NCBI GenBank assembly: GCA_001873285.1
Contig: MNYV01000175.1
Coordinates: 1 to 15,478, forward strand
Reading direction: 5' to 3'
From: Nitrospirae bacterium CG2_30_53_67
GTDB lineage: Bacteria; CG2-30-53-67
DNA length: 15,478 nucleotides
Shown here: piece by piece, positions 5,519 to 12,845 of the stretch
Layout of the letters: the number at the start of each line of letters is the position of its first letter
Position numbering within the stretch: the first letter of the stretch is position 1
Position numbers and translations under genes: made by a program
Notes under the pieces: model-generated
The model's database searches: none
What the model was told of the DNA's origin: nothing
The model's input: the letters and a program-made list of their open reading frames with translations, nothing else

Positions 5519-8143
5519 TTATTTTAAGTTGACAGGTGCGCTGGCTGTTGAAATCTTTGTAGAACCCGGCCTGTTCATCGCTCCGGAAGGCAATTTCGGT
5601 AATCCGCTTATCAGAGATAATATAAACGATGAAAAATAGGGCGTTGATTGTATGAGCAGTGCAATGATCCATAGGAGAAGGTCCCTGGATTCAGAACCCT
5701 GCATGTAGGCGATGGTTCCGGCTGAAGTCCAAAGTAAAAACATCAGCACAAATTCTTCCCATGCAGAGGCGACCGCTTTGATCAACGCCTGGGCGTTTTC
5801 CATTTTCGGTGTGCGGAAGAACGGCTTGCCGCTGCTGAAAAATCCGATGATAACCGCTTTGGCGATGGTATGCGACAGCGCAAGACCCGCGAGCGCTGCA
5901 GCAAAGGTCTGCTTCACCGTGGCGCCGACCCTGACACGGTAGAGATAGATCATCTTGGCGACCTTGAAGCAGAACAGGGACATCGGGAGCGCTGCAAAAA
6001 TCACCAAGGGGGGGTCCACAAGTTTCGGTGCGATGATCATGGCTGCCGACCAGGCCAGGGCGCCAAAAGTAAAGAAGATATTCACGCCATCGGCGATCCA
6101 TGGAAGCCATCCGGCAATAAAATGATAACGCTGGCCATAACTCAGGCTGCTTTTTCTGAATCCAAGCAGGATGCCGGCATGGCGGCGCAAAATTTGAATG
6201 GCGCCGTAGGCCCAGCGGAAACGCTGTTTCTTGTAGTCAATAAATGTATCGGGCATCAACCCTTTGCCGTAGCTTTGCTGGTTGTAAGTGGCTTCATACC
6301 CCTTTTCAAAGATCCGGAGTCCTAACTCCGCGTCTTCCGTGATACACCACTCGGCCCAGCCCCCGACTTCTTCCATGACATGTTTTCGGACCATGGTCAT
6401 GGTGCCGTGCTGGATGATGGCATTCCGCTCATTGCGCGTAACCATGCCGATATGAAAGAAGCCTTTGTATTCCGAATAGCACATGGATTTGAACACGCTG
6501 GCTCGATCATCCCGGTAGTCCTGAGGCGCCTGCACAATGGCTATCCTGGGATGTGAGAATTGCGGAACAAAATCTCTGAGCCAGGACGGGGCCACCATGT
6601 AATCGCTGTCAATGACGGCAACAACGGATGCGTCTTTATCTGTATGAGCCAGCGCATAGTTTAAGGCGCCGGCCTTGAATCCGGGAAGAGGATCCTCATG
6701 AAAGAAACGGAATCGAGTGCCCAGTTTTCTGCAATGCGCCTCGACGGGCTGCCAAACCTTGGGGTCTTTTGTGTTATTGTCGATGATCAGAACCTCGTAG
6801 TCCGGGTAATCCAGCGCTGCCAGCGCGTTCAGTGTGTCGATGACCATGTCCGGAGGTTCATTGTAGGTGGGAATATGTATTGAAACCTTGGGCAGATCTT
6901 CCATGGAAGGTTGCACCGGTGTAAAGGGCCGTCGGCGCCCGATGACCCAGATCGCCTCAGCCCACTCATGGGCCTCGGTTAGTAAAACCAGGATGACCCC
7001 GATCATCCCGATGACGAGCAGGATTCCTACGGTGATGGTCACAACCGTCATGTACTGATTCATATAGTCATAGACGATCCAGACAGCGGCTGTGGCGGCG
7101 GCATAGGCTACGACCGCAAGAAAACTGCGGCCCCGTCTGCTCATGTTTCTGCTGTCCATCAGCAGGATGACAAACGTAATGGCGGCAACCAGAACGGAGA
7201 TGCCTGCAAGAAGATGCCACTCCGGAATCTTGACGATCGGGGCCGCAAAGGCAAATTTAGGCTGCCGTTCTTCATTGTAGACACCCCAGTAGGCTCCCAC
7301 CGCGCCTTCGGAGGTCCGCTTCCAGGGTTGGTCGAACGCTTCCATAATATAATAGGTATATTTCTCTTTTTGAGCCCTGGCCAGGAATTGGCGCAGGAAG
7401 ATAGCCTCGTTGGCATCCGTCGCGACAGCGGCCTTTCGTGTACGGCCATTGCTGGGCCAGCCCACTTCGGCGAGGACGATGGGCTTGCCTGGAAAAGCGG
7501 CCTTCAGCTCGTTGGTGCGTTCGACCACGTAGTCAACAGCTACATCCAGATAAACGCCTTCCCAGTAAGGGAGCATGTGTGCCGCAATATAATCCACATG
7601 TTCGGCGAGTTCGGGGTACTTGATCCAGACATGCCAAGGCTCTGCGGTACTGACAGGAATCGTCAGCGCTGCCCGGACCCGGTCAAGATAGTTGATCATT
7701 AATTCCACGGGTACGTCTCCCCGGAGAACAGCCTCATTTCCTACTGTGACTCTCACCACGTTAACGTTCTGGTTGGCAATTTCAATTAATTTTTCAATCT
7801 CGATCTCGTTTTTTTCGAGATCCTGGCTGATCCATGCGCCCAGGGAGACGTTGATCTCGTACTTATGGGCCAAGGCAGGCACCTCGGCAAGAACGCCGTC
7901 CACTGTGTAGGTCCGTACGGCATGTGTTTTGCCCGCCAGGAGAGCCAAATCCTCTGAAATTTCCTGGGCCGTCGGCATGATTCCAAGGAATGGATCTTGA
8001 TTTGCCCTCATGGGTGAGAAAGAAAAACCCTGAATTTTTTCAGGCCAGACAGGTTCTTTTTCGGGTTGATTAAGAAACGCCCAAAGGCTGATGGTCAATG
8101 CTGCAACAGCCGTCATGATAATAATATTCATCACTTTGAACAT
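5519..8143 (-). CDS. Membrane GH17-GT2 fusion, NdvB-like beta-glucan synthase
   Basis: 874 residues. A membrane anchor (about 7-23) leads to a GH17-like domain (about 38-305) with acid/base Glu137 in VTVGNEAVLRG and nucleophile Glu226 in VLAEVGWPSNG. Three membrane helices (about 310-390) follow, then a family 2 glycosyltransferase domain (about 415-660): IPTYNEP, DNN, DSD (512-514), TEDAE (602-606) and QRFRW (640-644), the pattern of processive synthases. Several more helices end the protein. Proteobacterial NdvB-type proteins with this layout make beta-glucans; their GH17 domain acts as a transglycosylase that remodels or branches the new chain. Product and linkage here are inferred. All catalytic residues are present. 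The gene appears monocistronic, with its own promoter upstream and a repeat element downstream. The ATG at 8143 has no clear Shine-Dalgarno sequence; an ATG at 8131 is an alternative. Confidence 0.9.
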   Translation of the reverse strand: MFKVMNIIIMTAVAALTISLWAFLNQPEKEPVWPEKIQGFSFSPMRANQDPFLGIMPTAQEISEDLALLAGKTHAVRTYTVDGVLAEVPALAHKYEINVSLGAWISQDLEKNEIEIEKLIEIANQNVNVVRVTVGNEAVLRGDVPVELMINYLDRVRAALTIPVSTAEPWHVWIKYPELAEHVDYIAAHMLPYWEGVYLDVAVDYVVERTNELKAAFPGKPIVLAEVGWPSNGRTRKAAVATDANEAIFLRQFLARAQKEKYTYYIMEAFDQPWKRTSEGAVGAYWGVYNEERQPKFAFAAPIVKIPEWHLLAGISVLVAAITFVILLMDSRNMSRRGRSFLAVVAYAAATAAVWIVYDYMNQYMTVVTITVGILLVIGMIGVILVLLTEAHEWAEAIWVIGRRRPFTPVQPSMEDLPKVSIHIPTYNEPPDMVIDTLNALAALDYPDYEVLIIDNNTKDPKVWQPVEAHCRKLGTRFRFFHEDPLPGFKAGALNYALAHTDKDASVVAVIDSDYMVAPSWLRDFVPQFSHPRIAIVQAPQDYRDDRASVFKSMCYSEYKGFFHIGMVTRNERNAIIQHGTMTMVRKHVMEEVGGWAEWCITEDAELGLRIFEKGYEATYNQQSYGKGLMPDTFIDYKKQRFRWAYGAIQILRRHAGILLGFRKSSLSYGQRYHFIAGWLPWIADGVNIFFTFGALAWSAAMIIAPKLVDPPLVIFAALPMSLFCFKVAKMIYLYRVRVGATVKQTFAAALAGLALSHTIAKAVIIGFFSSGKPFFRTPKMENAQALIKAVASAWEEFVLMFLLWTSAGTIAYMQGSESRDLLLWIIALLIQSTPYFSSFILSLISGLPKLPSGAMNRPGSTKISTASAPVNLK

Positions 8144-8192
8144 AATGATTTTACCGTTTTTTTGTTATAGTAGTCTCCGACCGTAATTTTTA

Positions 8193-8221
8193 ATATTATC
8201 TTATTTGAATCTTCAAGTCAA
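8193..8221 (-). promoter_or_regulatory. Predicted promoter of the GH17-GT2 gene
   Basis: Minus-strand TTGACT (8221-8216), a 17-nt spacer and TAATAT (8198-8193) resemble a sigma70 promoter. Transcription would start near 8186, about 43 nt before the ATG at 8143. The surrounding bases are AT-rich. Confidence 0.5.
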
Positions 8222-8232
8222 TGTCCATTGAC
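8217..8232. promoter_or_regulatory. 16-bp palindrome over the -35 box, candidate operator
   Basis: GTCAATG-TC-CATTGAC is a perfect inverted repeat with 7-bp arms. It overlaps five of the six bases of the predicted -35 box of the GH17-GT2 gene, a position typical of repressor sites. The binding protein is unknown. The site also lies about 100 bp upstream of the predicted purH promoter. Confidence 0.45.
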
Positions 8233-8333
8233 CTTTCATAATCTTTTACATGGTAAAAACCAGCCGTCTCTCATCCAGGCTGAGGGAACTGTTTTTGGAA
8301 TTCCCATGCCGGGATTTGTGATGATTCCGGGTA

Positions 8334-8362
8334 TTGACAATCCTGGACAAAGCATGTAGAGT
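8334..8362 (+). promoter_or_regulatory. Predicted purH promoter
   Basis: TTGACA (8334-8339), a 17-nt spacer and TAGAGT (8357-8362) give a perfect -35 and a four-of-six -10. The leader would be about 125 nt. The gene-free spacer 8144-8494 also holds two EcoRI-like palindromes (GGAATTCC near 8297 and 8432); no purine or PRPP riboswitch and no PurR-type box was recognised. Confidence 0.45.
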
Positions 8363-8494
8363 GTGGAACAAATTCCGGAAAATTTTGGGGTCCTATCCGG
8401 GTTTCAGGGGGCATGATCAGAGATCTATAGGTGGAATTCCTCCCTTTAAAAAAACCAGGGCCTATTACAGAGCAAGGAGGCATAGGGTTCATCC

Positions 8495-10036
8495 ATGAAA
8501 AGAGCTTTGATCAGTGTTTCAAACAAGACAGGAGTCACGGAGTTTGCCAAAAAACTGAAGATTATGGAGTATGAGATCATCTCCACGGGTGGGACAGCCA
8601 AGCTCCTGAACGAGAAGGAGATTGCGGTCAGGTCGGTATCGGATTTTACCGGATTTCCGGAAATGCTGGATGGGAGAGTCAAGACCCTTCACCCCAAGAT
8701 TCACGGTGGACTGCTGGGAAAGAGGAATGTCCCTTATCATGTGGACCAGATGAAAGAGCAAGGGATCGAGCCCATAGACCTGGTGGCCGTGAATCTCTAT
8801 CCGTTCGAGGAGACCATCTCCAAACCCGGGTGCACTCTGGAGGATGCCATCGAAAACATCGATATCGGCGGTCCTGCCATGATCCGGTCTGCGGCAAAAA
8901 ACTATCCGGATGTCATTGTGATCGTTGATCCACGCGACTACGATTGGGTGATTCGAGAAATGGAGGAAAACAACGGCGTTCTCTCCATGAAGACCCGGTA
9001 CGCCCTGGCATGCAAGGTCTTTGGCCACACGGCCCGTTATGACAGCATGATCTCATCGTATCTGAGCCATGAGGGAAGCACACCGCATTTTCCCGAGATG
9101 CTGAACCTTCAGTTTGAAAAGGTGACGGAGCTCAGGTACGGAGAAAACCCTCACCAGAGAGGGGCCTTTTACAGGGAGATCCATATCCAGGAGCCCTGTG
9201 TCTCCAATGCAGTCATTCACCAGGGGAAGGCCATGTCTTTCAATAACTATCTGGATGCCGACTCGGCCCTGGATCTGGTCAAGGAATTTGAAGAGCCGGT
9301 TGCGGTCATCATGAAACACAACAACCCCTGTGGTGTGGCATCCTCCGGCGAGCTCCGGGAGGCTTATATTCTGGCACGGGAGGCGGATCCGGTCTCGGCC
9401 TTTGGCGGGGTCGTGGCTTTCAACCGCCCAGTGGATGAAGAGACTGCGAAAGAGATCGTCTCCACCTTTGTGGAGGTGGTGATCGCTCCCGGGTACAATC
9501 CGGGTGTTTTGGAGATCTTCGGAACCAAGGAGAATATCCGGATACTGGAGGTGGAGATCTGGGGCATGGAACGGATTCACGATATGGACCTGAAGAAGAT
9601 CGTCGGCGGGCTGATCTATCAGGACAGGGACCTTGGAAGCGTGGATATCCGGGATATGGAGATCGTTTCAAAACGCAGGCCCACGGAGGAAGAGATCAAG
9701 GCCATGTCTTTTGCCTGGAAGGTTGCCAAACATGTCAAATCGAATGCGATCATCCTTGCTCGGACGAACAGGACCGTGGGGATCGGCGCCGGCCAGATGA
9801 GCCGTGTGGATTCCACTCGTCTTGCCATTGCCAAGGCGCAGAGCCCCACCCAGGGGTGCGCCCTGGCCTCGGATGCCTTCTTCCCTTTCCGGGACGGGAT
9901 AGACGAAGCGGCCAAATCCGGCGCCACAGCCATTGTCCAGCCTGGGGGGTCTATTAAGGATAACGAGGTCATCGCTGCGGCCAATGAATACGACATGGCT
10001 ATGGTGTTCACGCGCATGCGGCATTTCAGGCATTAA
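8495..10036 (+). CDS. purH: Bifunctional AICAR formyltransferase/IMP cyclohydrolase
   Basis: 513 residues, the usual length. The N-terminal IMP cyclohydrolase (MGS-like) domain shows ALISVSNKTGVTEFAKKL, STGGTAKLL and VKTLHPKIHGGLL. The formyltransferase part has the catalytic KHNNPCG (residues 274-280, Lys274 and His275). It also has RYGENPHQ, SNAIILARTNRTVGIGAGQM, and the near-terminal SDAFFPFRDGID and QPGGSIKD. The enzyme catalyses the last two steps of purine synthesis, from AICAR to IMP, in the cytoplasm. The ATG at 8495 is fixed by an in-frame stop (TAG, 8483-8485) four codons upstream. AGGG at 8484-8487 gives 7-nt spacing, while the stronger AAGGAGG (8474-8480) sits 14 nt away. The gene looks complete and monocistronic, with its own promoter and terminator. 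Confidence 0.98.
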   Translation: MKRALISVSNKTGVTEFAKKLKIMEYEIISTGGTAKLLNEKEIAVRSVSDFTGFPEMLDGRVKTLHPKIHGGLLGKRNVPYHVDQMKEQGIEPIDLVAVNLYPFEETISKPGCTLEDAIENIDIGGPAMIRSAAKNYPDVIVIVDPRDYDWVIREMEENNGVLSMKTRYALACKVFGHTARYDSMISSYLSHEGSTPHFPEMLNLQFEKVTELRYGENPHQRGAFYREIHIQEPCVSNAVIHQGKAMSFNNYLDADSALDLVKEFEEPVAVIMKHNNPCGVASSGELREAYILAREADPVSAFGGVVAFNRPVDEETAKEIVSTFVEVVIAPGYNPGVLEIFGTKENIRILEVEIWGMERIHDMDLKKIVGGLIYQDRDLGSVDIRDMEIVSKRRPTEEEIKAMSFAWKVAKHVKSNAIILARTNRTVGIGAGQMSRVDSTRLAIAKAQSPTQGCALASDAFFPFRDGIDEAAKSGATAIVQPGGSIKDNEVIAAANEYDMAMVFTRMRHFRH

Positions 10037-10080
10037 AATAGCGGCCTGTTGCCCGATCTGGCAACAGGCCGCTATTTTAA
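10033..10080. terminator. Long perfect hairpin terminator after purH
   Basis: Bases 10033-10053 pair perfectly with 10060-10080 (21 bp) around a CGATCT loop. The core is AATAGCGGCCTGTTGCC, and A4 and T4 tracts sit at the foot of the stem, so it could stop transcription from either side. The purH stop codon (10034-10036) lies inside the left arm. It separates purH from the tRNA that starts four bases later. Confidence 0.88.
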
Positions 10081-10083
10081 GGT

Positions 10084-10160
10084 GCCCCCGTAGCTCAGAT
10101 GGATAGAGCACAGGACTCCGGTTCCTGGTGTCGGAGGTTCGAATCCTCTCGGGGGCGCCA
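10084..10160 (+). tRNA. tRNA-Arg (anticodon CCG)
   Basis: A full cloverleaf is readable. The acceptor stem is GCCCCCG with CGGGGGC (7 bp), the D arm is GCTC...GAGC, and the anticodon stem is CAGGA/TCCTG around loop CTCCGGT with anticodon CCG (10118-10120). The variable loop is GTGTC, and the T arm is GGAGG-TTCGAAT-CCTCT with one G-U pair. The discriminator is G and CCA is encoded. It reads CGG arginine codons. A run of five T follows directly, and a weak hairpin (CTCTTAA-TCT-TTAAGAG, 10166-10182) lies before the next gene. Confidence 0.97.
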
Positions 10161-10217
10161 TTTTTCTCTTAATCTTTAAGAGGATGTAGGGTCGCCCATT
10201 TAAGAAGGATGAATATC

Positions 10218-10736
10218 ATGGCAGACGAGCACAAAGGGATGACCAAGGCGTTAAGCACGGCATTGAAAATGGAAAAGGACGGCATGACCTTCTACAAGGA
10301 GGCGGGCAAAAAAACCAAGAATCCGCTTGGTAAAAAGATGTTTCTTTCTTTCGTGGAGGATGAAAAACGGCACTATGACATGATCTCCGCCCTGGCCAAG
10401 GGGATGAACATCGATAAGGAACTCAAGCAGGCCGGCTCGGCCGAACGGATCAGGACGATATTCGAGGAGGCCGGTAAGGAAATGGATACCCGCCTGGGTT
10501 CAGACCTCGGTGATACCGAGGCCTTGAGGTTTGCCGTCAGCATGGAGGACAAGGGATACCACTTTTATCAGGATTCTGCCGTGCAAGCCAAAGACGCAGG
10601 TGAAAAGGCCCTTTTCGAAAAGCTGGCCCGTGAAGAGAGCCGGCATCATGAGATTCTGGAAAATGCATTAAACTACCTTGAAAAGAGCGGCGAGTGGTTC
10701 CTGTGGGAAGAGGGGGGGCCTATTGAGGGAGGTTGA
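10218..10736 (+). CDS. Rubrerythrin-like (ferritin-like diiron) protein
   Basis: 172 residues with two helical repeats carrying a diiron site: Glu19 and E49-x2-H52 (VEDEKRH), then Glu110 and E140-x2-H143 (REESRHHEIL). This matches the diiron domain of rubrerythrins, which reduce peroxide in anaerobes or microaerophiles. The C-terminal rubredoxin domain of classical rubrerythrin is absent; the protein ends SGEWFLWEEGG. It must therefore receive electrons from a separate partner or do another ferritin-like job. Two ATGs compete: AAGAAGG (10202-10208) abuts the one at 10209 with no spacing and is 9 nt from the one at 10218, so 10218 is preferred. The gene follows tRNA-Arg and is followed within 7 nt by an inverted-repeat element. 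Diiron fold is secure; the exact reaction is inferred. Confidence 0.9.
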   Translation: MADEHKGMTKALSTALKMEKDGMTFYKEAGKKTKNPLGKKMFLSFVEDEKRHYDMISALAKGMNIDKELKQAGSAERIRTIFEEAGKEMDTRLGSDLGDTEALRFAVSMEDKGYHFYQDSAVQAKDAGEKALFEKLAREESRHHEILENALNYLEKSGEWFLWEEGGPIEGG

Positions 10737-10743
10737 TGCGGCC

Positions 10744-10925
10744 CTAAGTGGTCCTATTCGTAAATACGGCGGCGAGGGTCGTAGGGCGGTCGAGTCAAAG
10801 TTCCGCTCCTTGCCGAAGGCTCGTAGAGCGGTGTACCAGAGGGGTGCGCCTCAGTCGCGCGCGGAGGTGAGCCCGCCCTACGACCCTCTCGGTGCGTCAC
10901 CCTATTTACGAACAGGACCACTTAG
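10744..10925. repeat. 182-bp inverted-repeat element (MITE-like) between convergent genes
   Basis: The ends are 23-bp inverted repeats with one mismatch: 10744-10766 (CTAAGTGGTCCTATTCG...) and 10903-10925. A second, perfect 16-bp inverted pair lies further in: GAGGGTCGTAGGGCGG (10774-10789) and its complement at 10873-10888. The centre (10790-10872) has no credible gene. The element starts 7 nt after the rubrerythrin stop, and its right end contains the stop codon of the lipoprotein gene on the other strand. It could be a non-autonomous transposable element or a large structured RNA/terminator. No clear target duplication flanks it. Confidence 0.82.
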
Positions 10926-11596
10926 AAATGGACCCCGATCAATGGAACCGCTCTGTCCTTAGGCCTATCCTTTCCGTTTTGAAGCGTATAAATCAGATGC
11001 AGGGAGATCCTCCGAAGGCCGAGCTGCAGGTTTTTGTCCTGGGTGGTTGCAACGCCGGACCAGACGATCCGTTTGCCGCAAACATCCACCAGCTTGCAGT
11101 TCAGCCCCACAAGGACCGACGTGTCCACTGTATTGATCACCTGGAGTGGAAGAAAGTTCACCGATCGTGTATCTTCCTCAAGCTCGGTAATGGACGTGAT
11201 CATCACGTAATCCGCACCGAGCGCGTCTCCCACCTGAACGGCCTGACTCACGGAGTAATTTGTGAAATCAATCTTGTGTTCAAGCAGGACTTCCTTGATA
11301 AAGATCTTATCGATGATCCGAAATCCCGCGTTCCACAGTTTGACGGAAAGCATTTCAGCCGCCGCTTCATTAGCCGTAGAAGAGATCCCGCTGAGGCTCT
11401 CTTCCTGATGGATCAGCGGGATAACGGCTAAGATGCTTTTCGGATTGATCTGAAAATCCGGCTCCCGGAAGGTGTTGATGGTCACCGCCTTTCGGATCCT
11501 TGCTGTGCGAAGAGATGCGCACCCTGCAGTAAGACTCAAGAGCAGGACGATCCATGCCGCAGCCAATATCCATTTTATGATCAAGCGAATGTTCAT
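10922..11596 (-). CDS. Lipoprotein B, CsgG/FlgO-like, tandem paralogue
   Basis: 224 residues. A signal helix (about 5-22) ends in a good lipobox, LTAGC, with Cys26 as the lipidated residue, so it is membrane-anchored in the envelope. The body (ILAVIPLIHQEES, ANEAAAEMLSVKLWNAGFRIIDKI, ALGADYVMITSITELEE, LVGLNCKLVDVCGKRIVWSGVAT) has the pattern of CsgG/FlgO-type lipoproteins. In these a variable-dose helix, an ADY strand and a final strand pair follow each other. It is clearly related to the next gene. The ATG overlaps the stop of that gene (ATGA), so translation is coupled; no separate ribosome site is evident. The last 13 or so residues (PKDRAVPLIGVHF) have no counterpart in the paralogue. 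The stop codon (10922-10924) lies in the end of the inverted-repeat element. Function unknown. Confidence 0.82.
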   Translation of the reverse strand: MNIRLIIKWILAAAWIVLLLSLTAGCASLRTARIRKAVTINTFREPDFQINPKSILAVIPLIHQEESLSGISSTANEAAAEMLSVKLWNAGFRIIDKIFIKEVLLEHKIDFTNYSVSQAVQVGDALGADYVMITSITELEEDTRSVNFLPLQVINTVDTSVLVGLNCKLVDVCGKRIVWSGVATTQDKNLQLGLRRISLHLIYTLQNGKDRPKDRAVPLIGVHF

Positions 11597-12213
11597 CTGC
11601 TGGCCTGAGTTTCCAGAGAGGCGATCAGTTCCTTTGAAATACGCTGAAGGGCCTTCTGGAAGTTTTGATCCTGTGTTGTCGCAATCCCGATCCAGATGAC
11701 TTCCCCGTTTTTCAAATCGATCATCCTGGAGCTGACTCCGATGTTTGCAGAGGTATCAATGCTGGTCAACACTTCTCCGGGAAGAAAGGTAATGGCATTG
11801 GAGGCCTGGAGGTTTTCAAAGAGATTGGTCAGAATCAGAAAGTCGGCATGCAGGGTCCGTCCCATCTCCAGCATATCTATCAAGCGTGTGACGGAAAGAT
11901 CGGTTTTTTTCTCTTTCAGATAATCATTGATGACGGCCCTGTCGACCACCTTGAAACCTCTGTTGAGGAGTTCCAGAGAGAGGATGTCCGCTGTGACCTC
12001 ATTGGCCGTCAGCGTAGTTTTGGAAAGGGTCTTTTCCTCCTTGGCCAAGGTGAGCACCATGACCGTGTTACGTCTGTTGACAGGGGTTTGTTCTTCGAAG
12101 TGGGTATCAATGGTCACCTCTTGCTGGACTCTCGCCTGCTGAAGCGGAGCGCAGGCGGGAATGAGTAAACCCATGGAGACAAGTACGATGAAAAATCTCT
12201 TGAAAAGATGCAT
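11593..12213 (-). CDS. Lipoprotein A, CsgG/FlgO-like, tandem paralogue
   Basis: 206 residues with a signal helix (about 5-18) and a lipobox-like IPAC, Cys21. The mature part (VMVLTLAKEEKTLSKTTLTANEVTADILSLEL, GFKVVDRAVINDYL, HADFLILTNLFENL, IGVSSRMIDLKNGEVIWIGIATTQDQNF) parallels the neighbouring lipoprotein almost segment by segment. Shared words include the ANE...L..GF.(I/V).D core and the ATTQD motif near the C-terminus. CsgG is a curli secretion pore and FlgO a flagellar lipoprotein. Resemblance to either is at fold-pattern level only and does not give a function. The gene lies 33 nt after the receiver-domain gene and before its paralogue, suggesting one transcript. The Shine-Dalgarno sequence is weak (GAAG about 13 nt upstream). 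Confidence 0.82.
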   Translation of the reverse strand: MHLFKRFFIVLVSMGLLIPACAPLQQARVQQEVTIDTHFEEQTPVNRRNTVMVLTLAKEEKTLSKTTLTANEVTADILSLELLNRGFKVVDRAVINDYLKEKKTDLSVTRLIDMLEMGRTLHADFLILTNLFENLQASNAITFLPGEVLTSIDTSANIGVSSRMIDLKNGEVIWIGIATTQDQNFQKALQRISKELIASLETQASR

Positions 12214-12246
12214 AAGAAATGTTTGTTTCTTCGATCGTTAACGCTC

Positions 12247-12819
12247 TCATTCCCGCTGCTTGGATAAGATATAGGAGACCAGATGGTTGATTCGATCCGC
12301 GATCGCCGTCGGGTCCGGAGTTTCTCCTTTGTTGAAATAGACGGCAGGCGTGCATTGGGAGAGCTGTTTTTTCAGAAATTCATCGCATTTTCTGGCGGAA
12401 AAAAATATGATCGGCACTTTTTTTGATGACGGGCCCATTTTTTTCTTTTCAATGGCCCGCAGGGTCATGGCAGCCTTCAGCCCGTCCAAAACCGGCATCT
12501 GGAGGTCAAGAATGACCAGGTTCACCCCTTTTTCTGAAGAGATCCGCTTGTTGAATTCCGTAAGAAATACCATGCCGTTCTCAAAGGAGAGGACTTCCCT
12601 GGCCAGCCCTTTTTCCTTGAGGATCTGCGTCATGAGGTTTCTGATCGTGCTTGAATCGTCGGCTGTCAGGATGCAGTCGGCCATGGCCCCGCCCTCCTTT
12701 TCCTTAAGTCCGAGGACAAAACCGCAGTAGAGGCAGGTAATCTCCGTGTTGCCGTCACGATAGACCATATTGGTCGGAACATTCTCTCCGCAGCAAAGGC
12801 AGTATTGCGCGTCACCCAT
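12247..12819 (-). CDS. Zinc-ribbon plus receiver-domain response regulator
   Basis: 190 residues from the ATG at 12819. The first 35 residues hold two Cys pairs, C7-x2-C10 and C29-x2-C32 (YCLCCGE, CLYCGF), a probable zinc ribbon. A receiver domain follows (about 49-185) with the acid pair Asp54/Asp55, phospho-acceptor Asp105 in LVILDLQMPVLDG, Ser141 and Lys164, so it should be phosphorylatable. There is no output domain after the receiver, which suggests signalling by protein contact, as in CheY-like single-domain regulators. The frame extends upstream to TTG (12837) and GTG (12831), but 12819 is the only ATG. No kinase gene is near; a CheR gene is at the end of the window but on the opposite strand. 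It lies 26 nt after the glutaredoxin gene. Confidence 0.85.
   Translation of the reverse strand: MGDAQYCLCCGENVPTNMVYRDGNTEITCLYCGFVLGLKEKEGGAMADCILTADDSSTIRNLMTQILKEKGLAREVLSFENGMVFLTEFNKRISSEKGVNLVILDLQMPVLDGLKAAMTLRAIEKKKMGPSSKKVPIIFFSARKCDEFLKKQLSQCTPAVYFNKGETPDPTAIADRINHLVSYILSKQRE
12682..12698 (-). promoter_or_regulatory. Internal ribosome binding site before the receiver domain
   Basis: Minus-strand AGGAGGG (12698-12692) lies 7 nt before an in-frame ATG (12684-12682), at codon 46 of the zinc-ribbon/receiver gene (MADCILTADDSS). The ATG sits exactly at the domain boundary and has a far better Shine-Dalgarno sequence than the first start. A second, receiver-only product of about 145 residues is possible. 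The same bases encode KEGGA in the long form, so chance is not excluded. Confidence 0.5.
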
Positions 12820-12845
12820 TGTTTTTTCCACGACCAATAAGAGAT

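Noticed and set aside
5691-6110. 139-residue frame on minus inside the GH17-GT2 gene
   Set aside because: It lies out of frame within a gene with full catalytic motifs; no independent evidence.
8363-8494. Possible purine or PRPP riboswitch before purH
   Set aside because: I could not build the conserved pairings or core bases of either class; the leader has only short EcoRI-like palindromes.
10084-10925. tRNA-Arg as integration site of an island ending in the 182-bp repeat
   Set aside because: No integrase gene and no second copy of the tRNA 3' end were seen in the window; the only gene between is an ordinary rubrerythrin.
10678-10962. A 94-residue frame on plus running through the inverted-repeat element
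   Set aside because: It overlaps the rubrerythrin end in another frame and is spread over palindromic DNA; composition (Arg/Pro/Gly) is typical of chance frames.
10892-11431. A 179-residue frame on plus opposite lipoprotein B
   Set aside because: Antisense to a gene with lipobox and paralogue; its start lies in the inverted-repeat element and no ribosome site fits.
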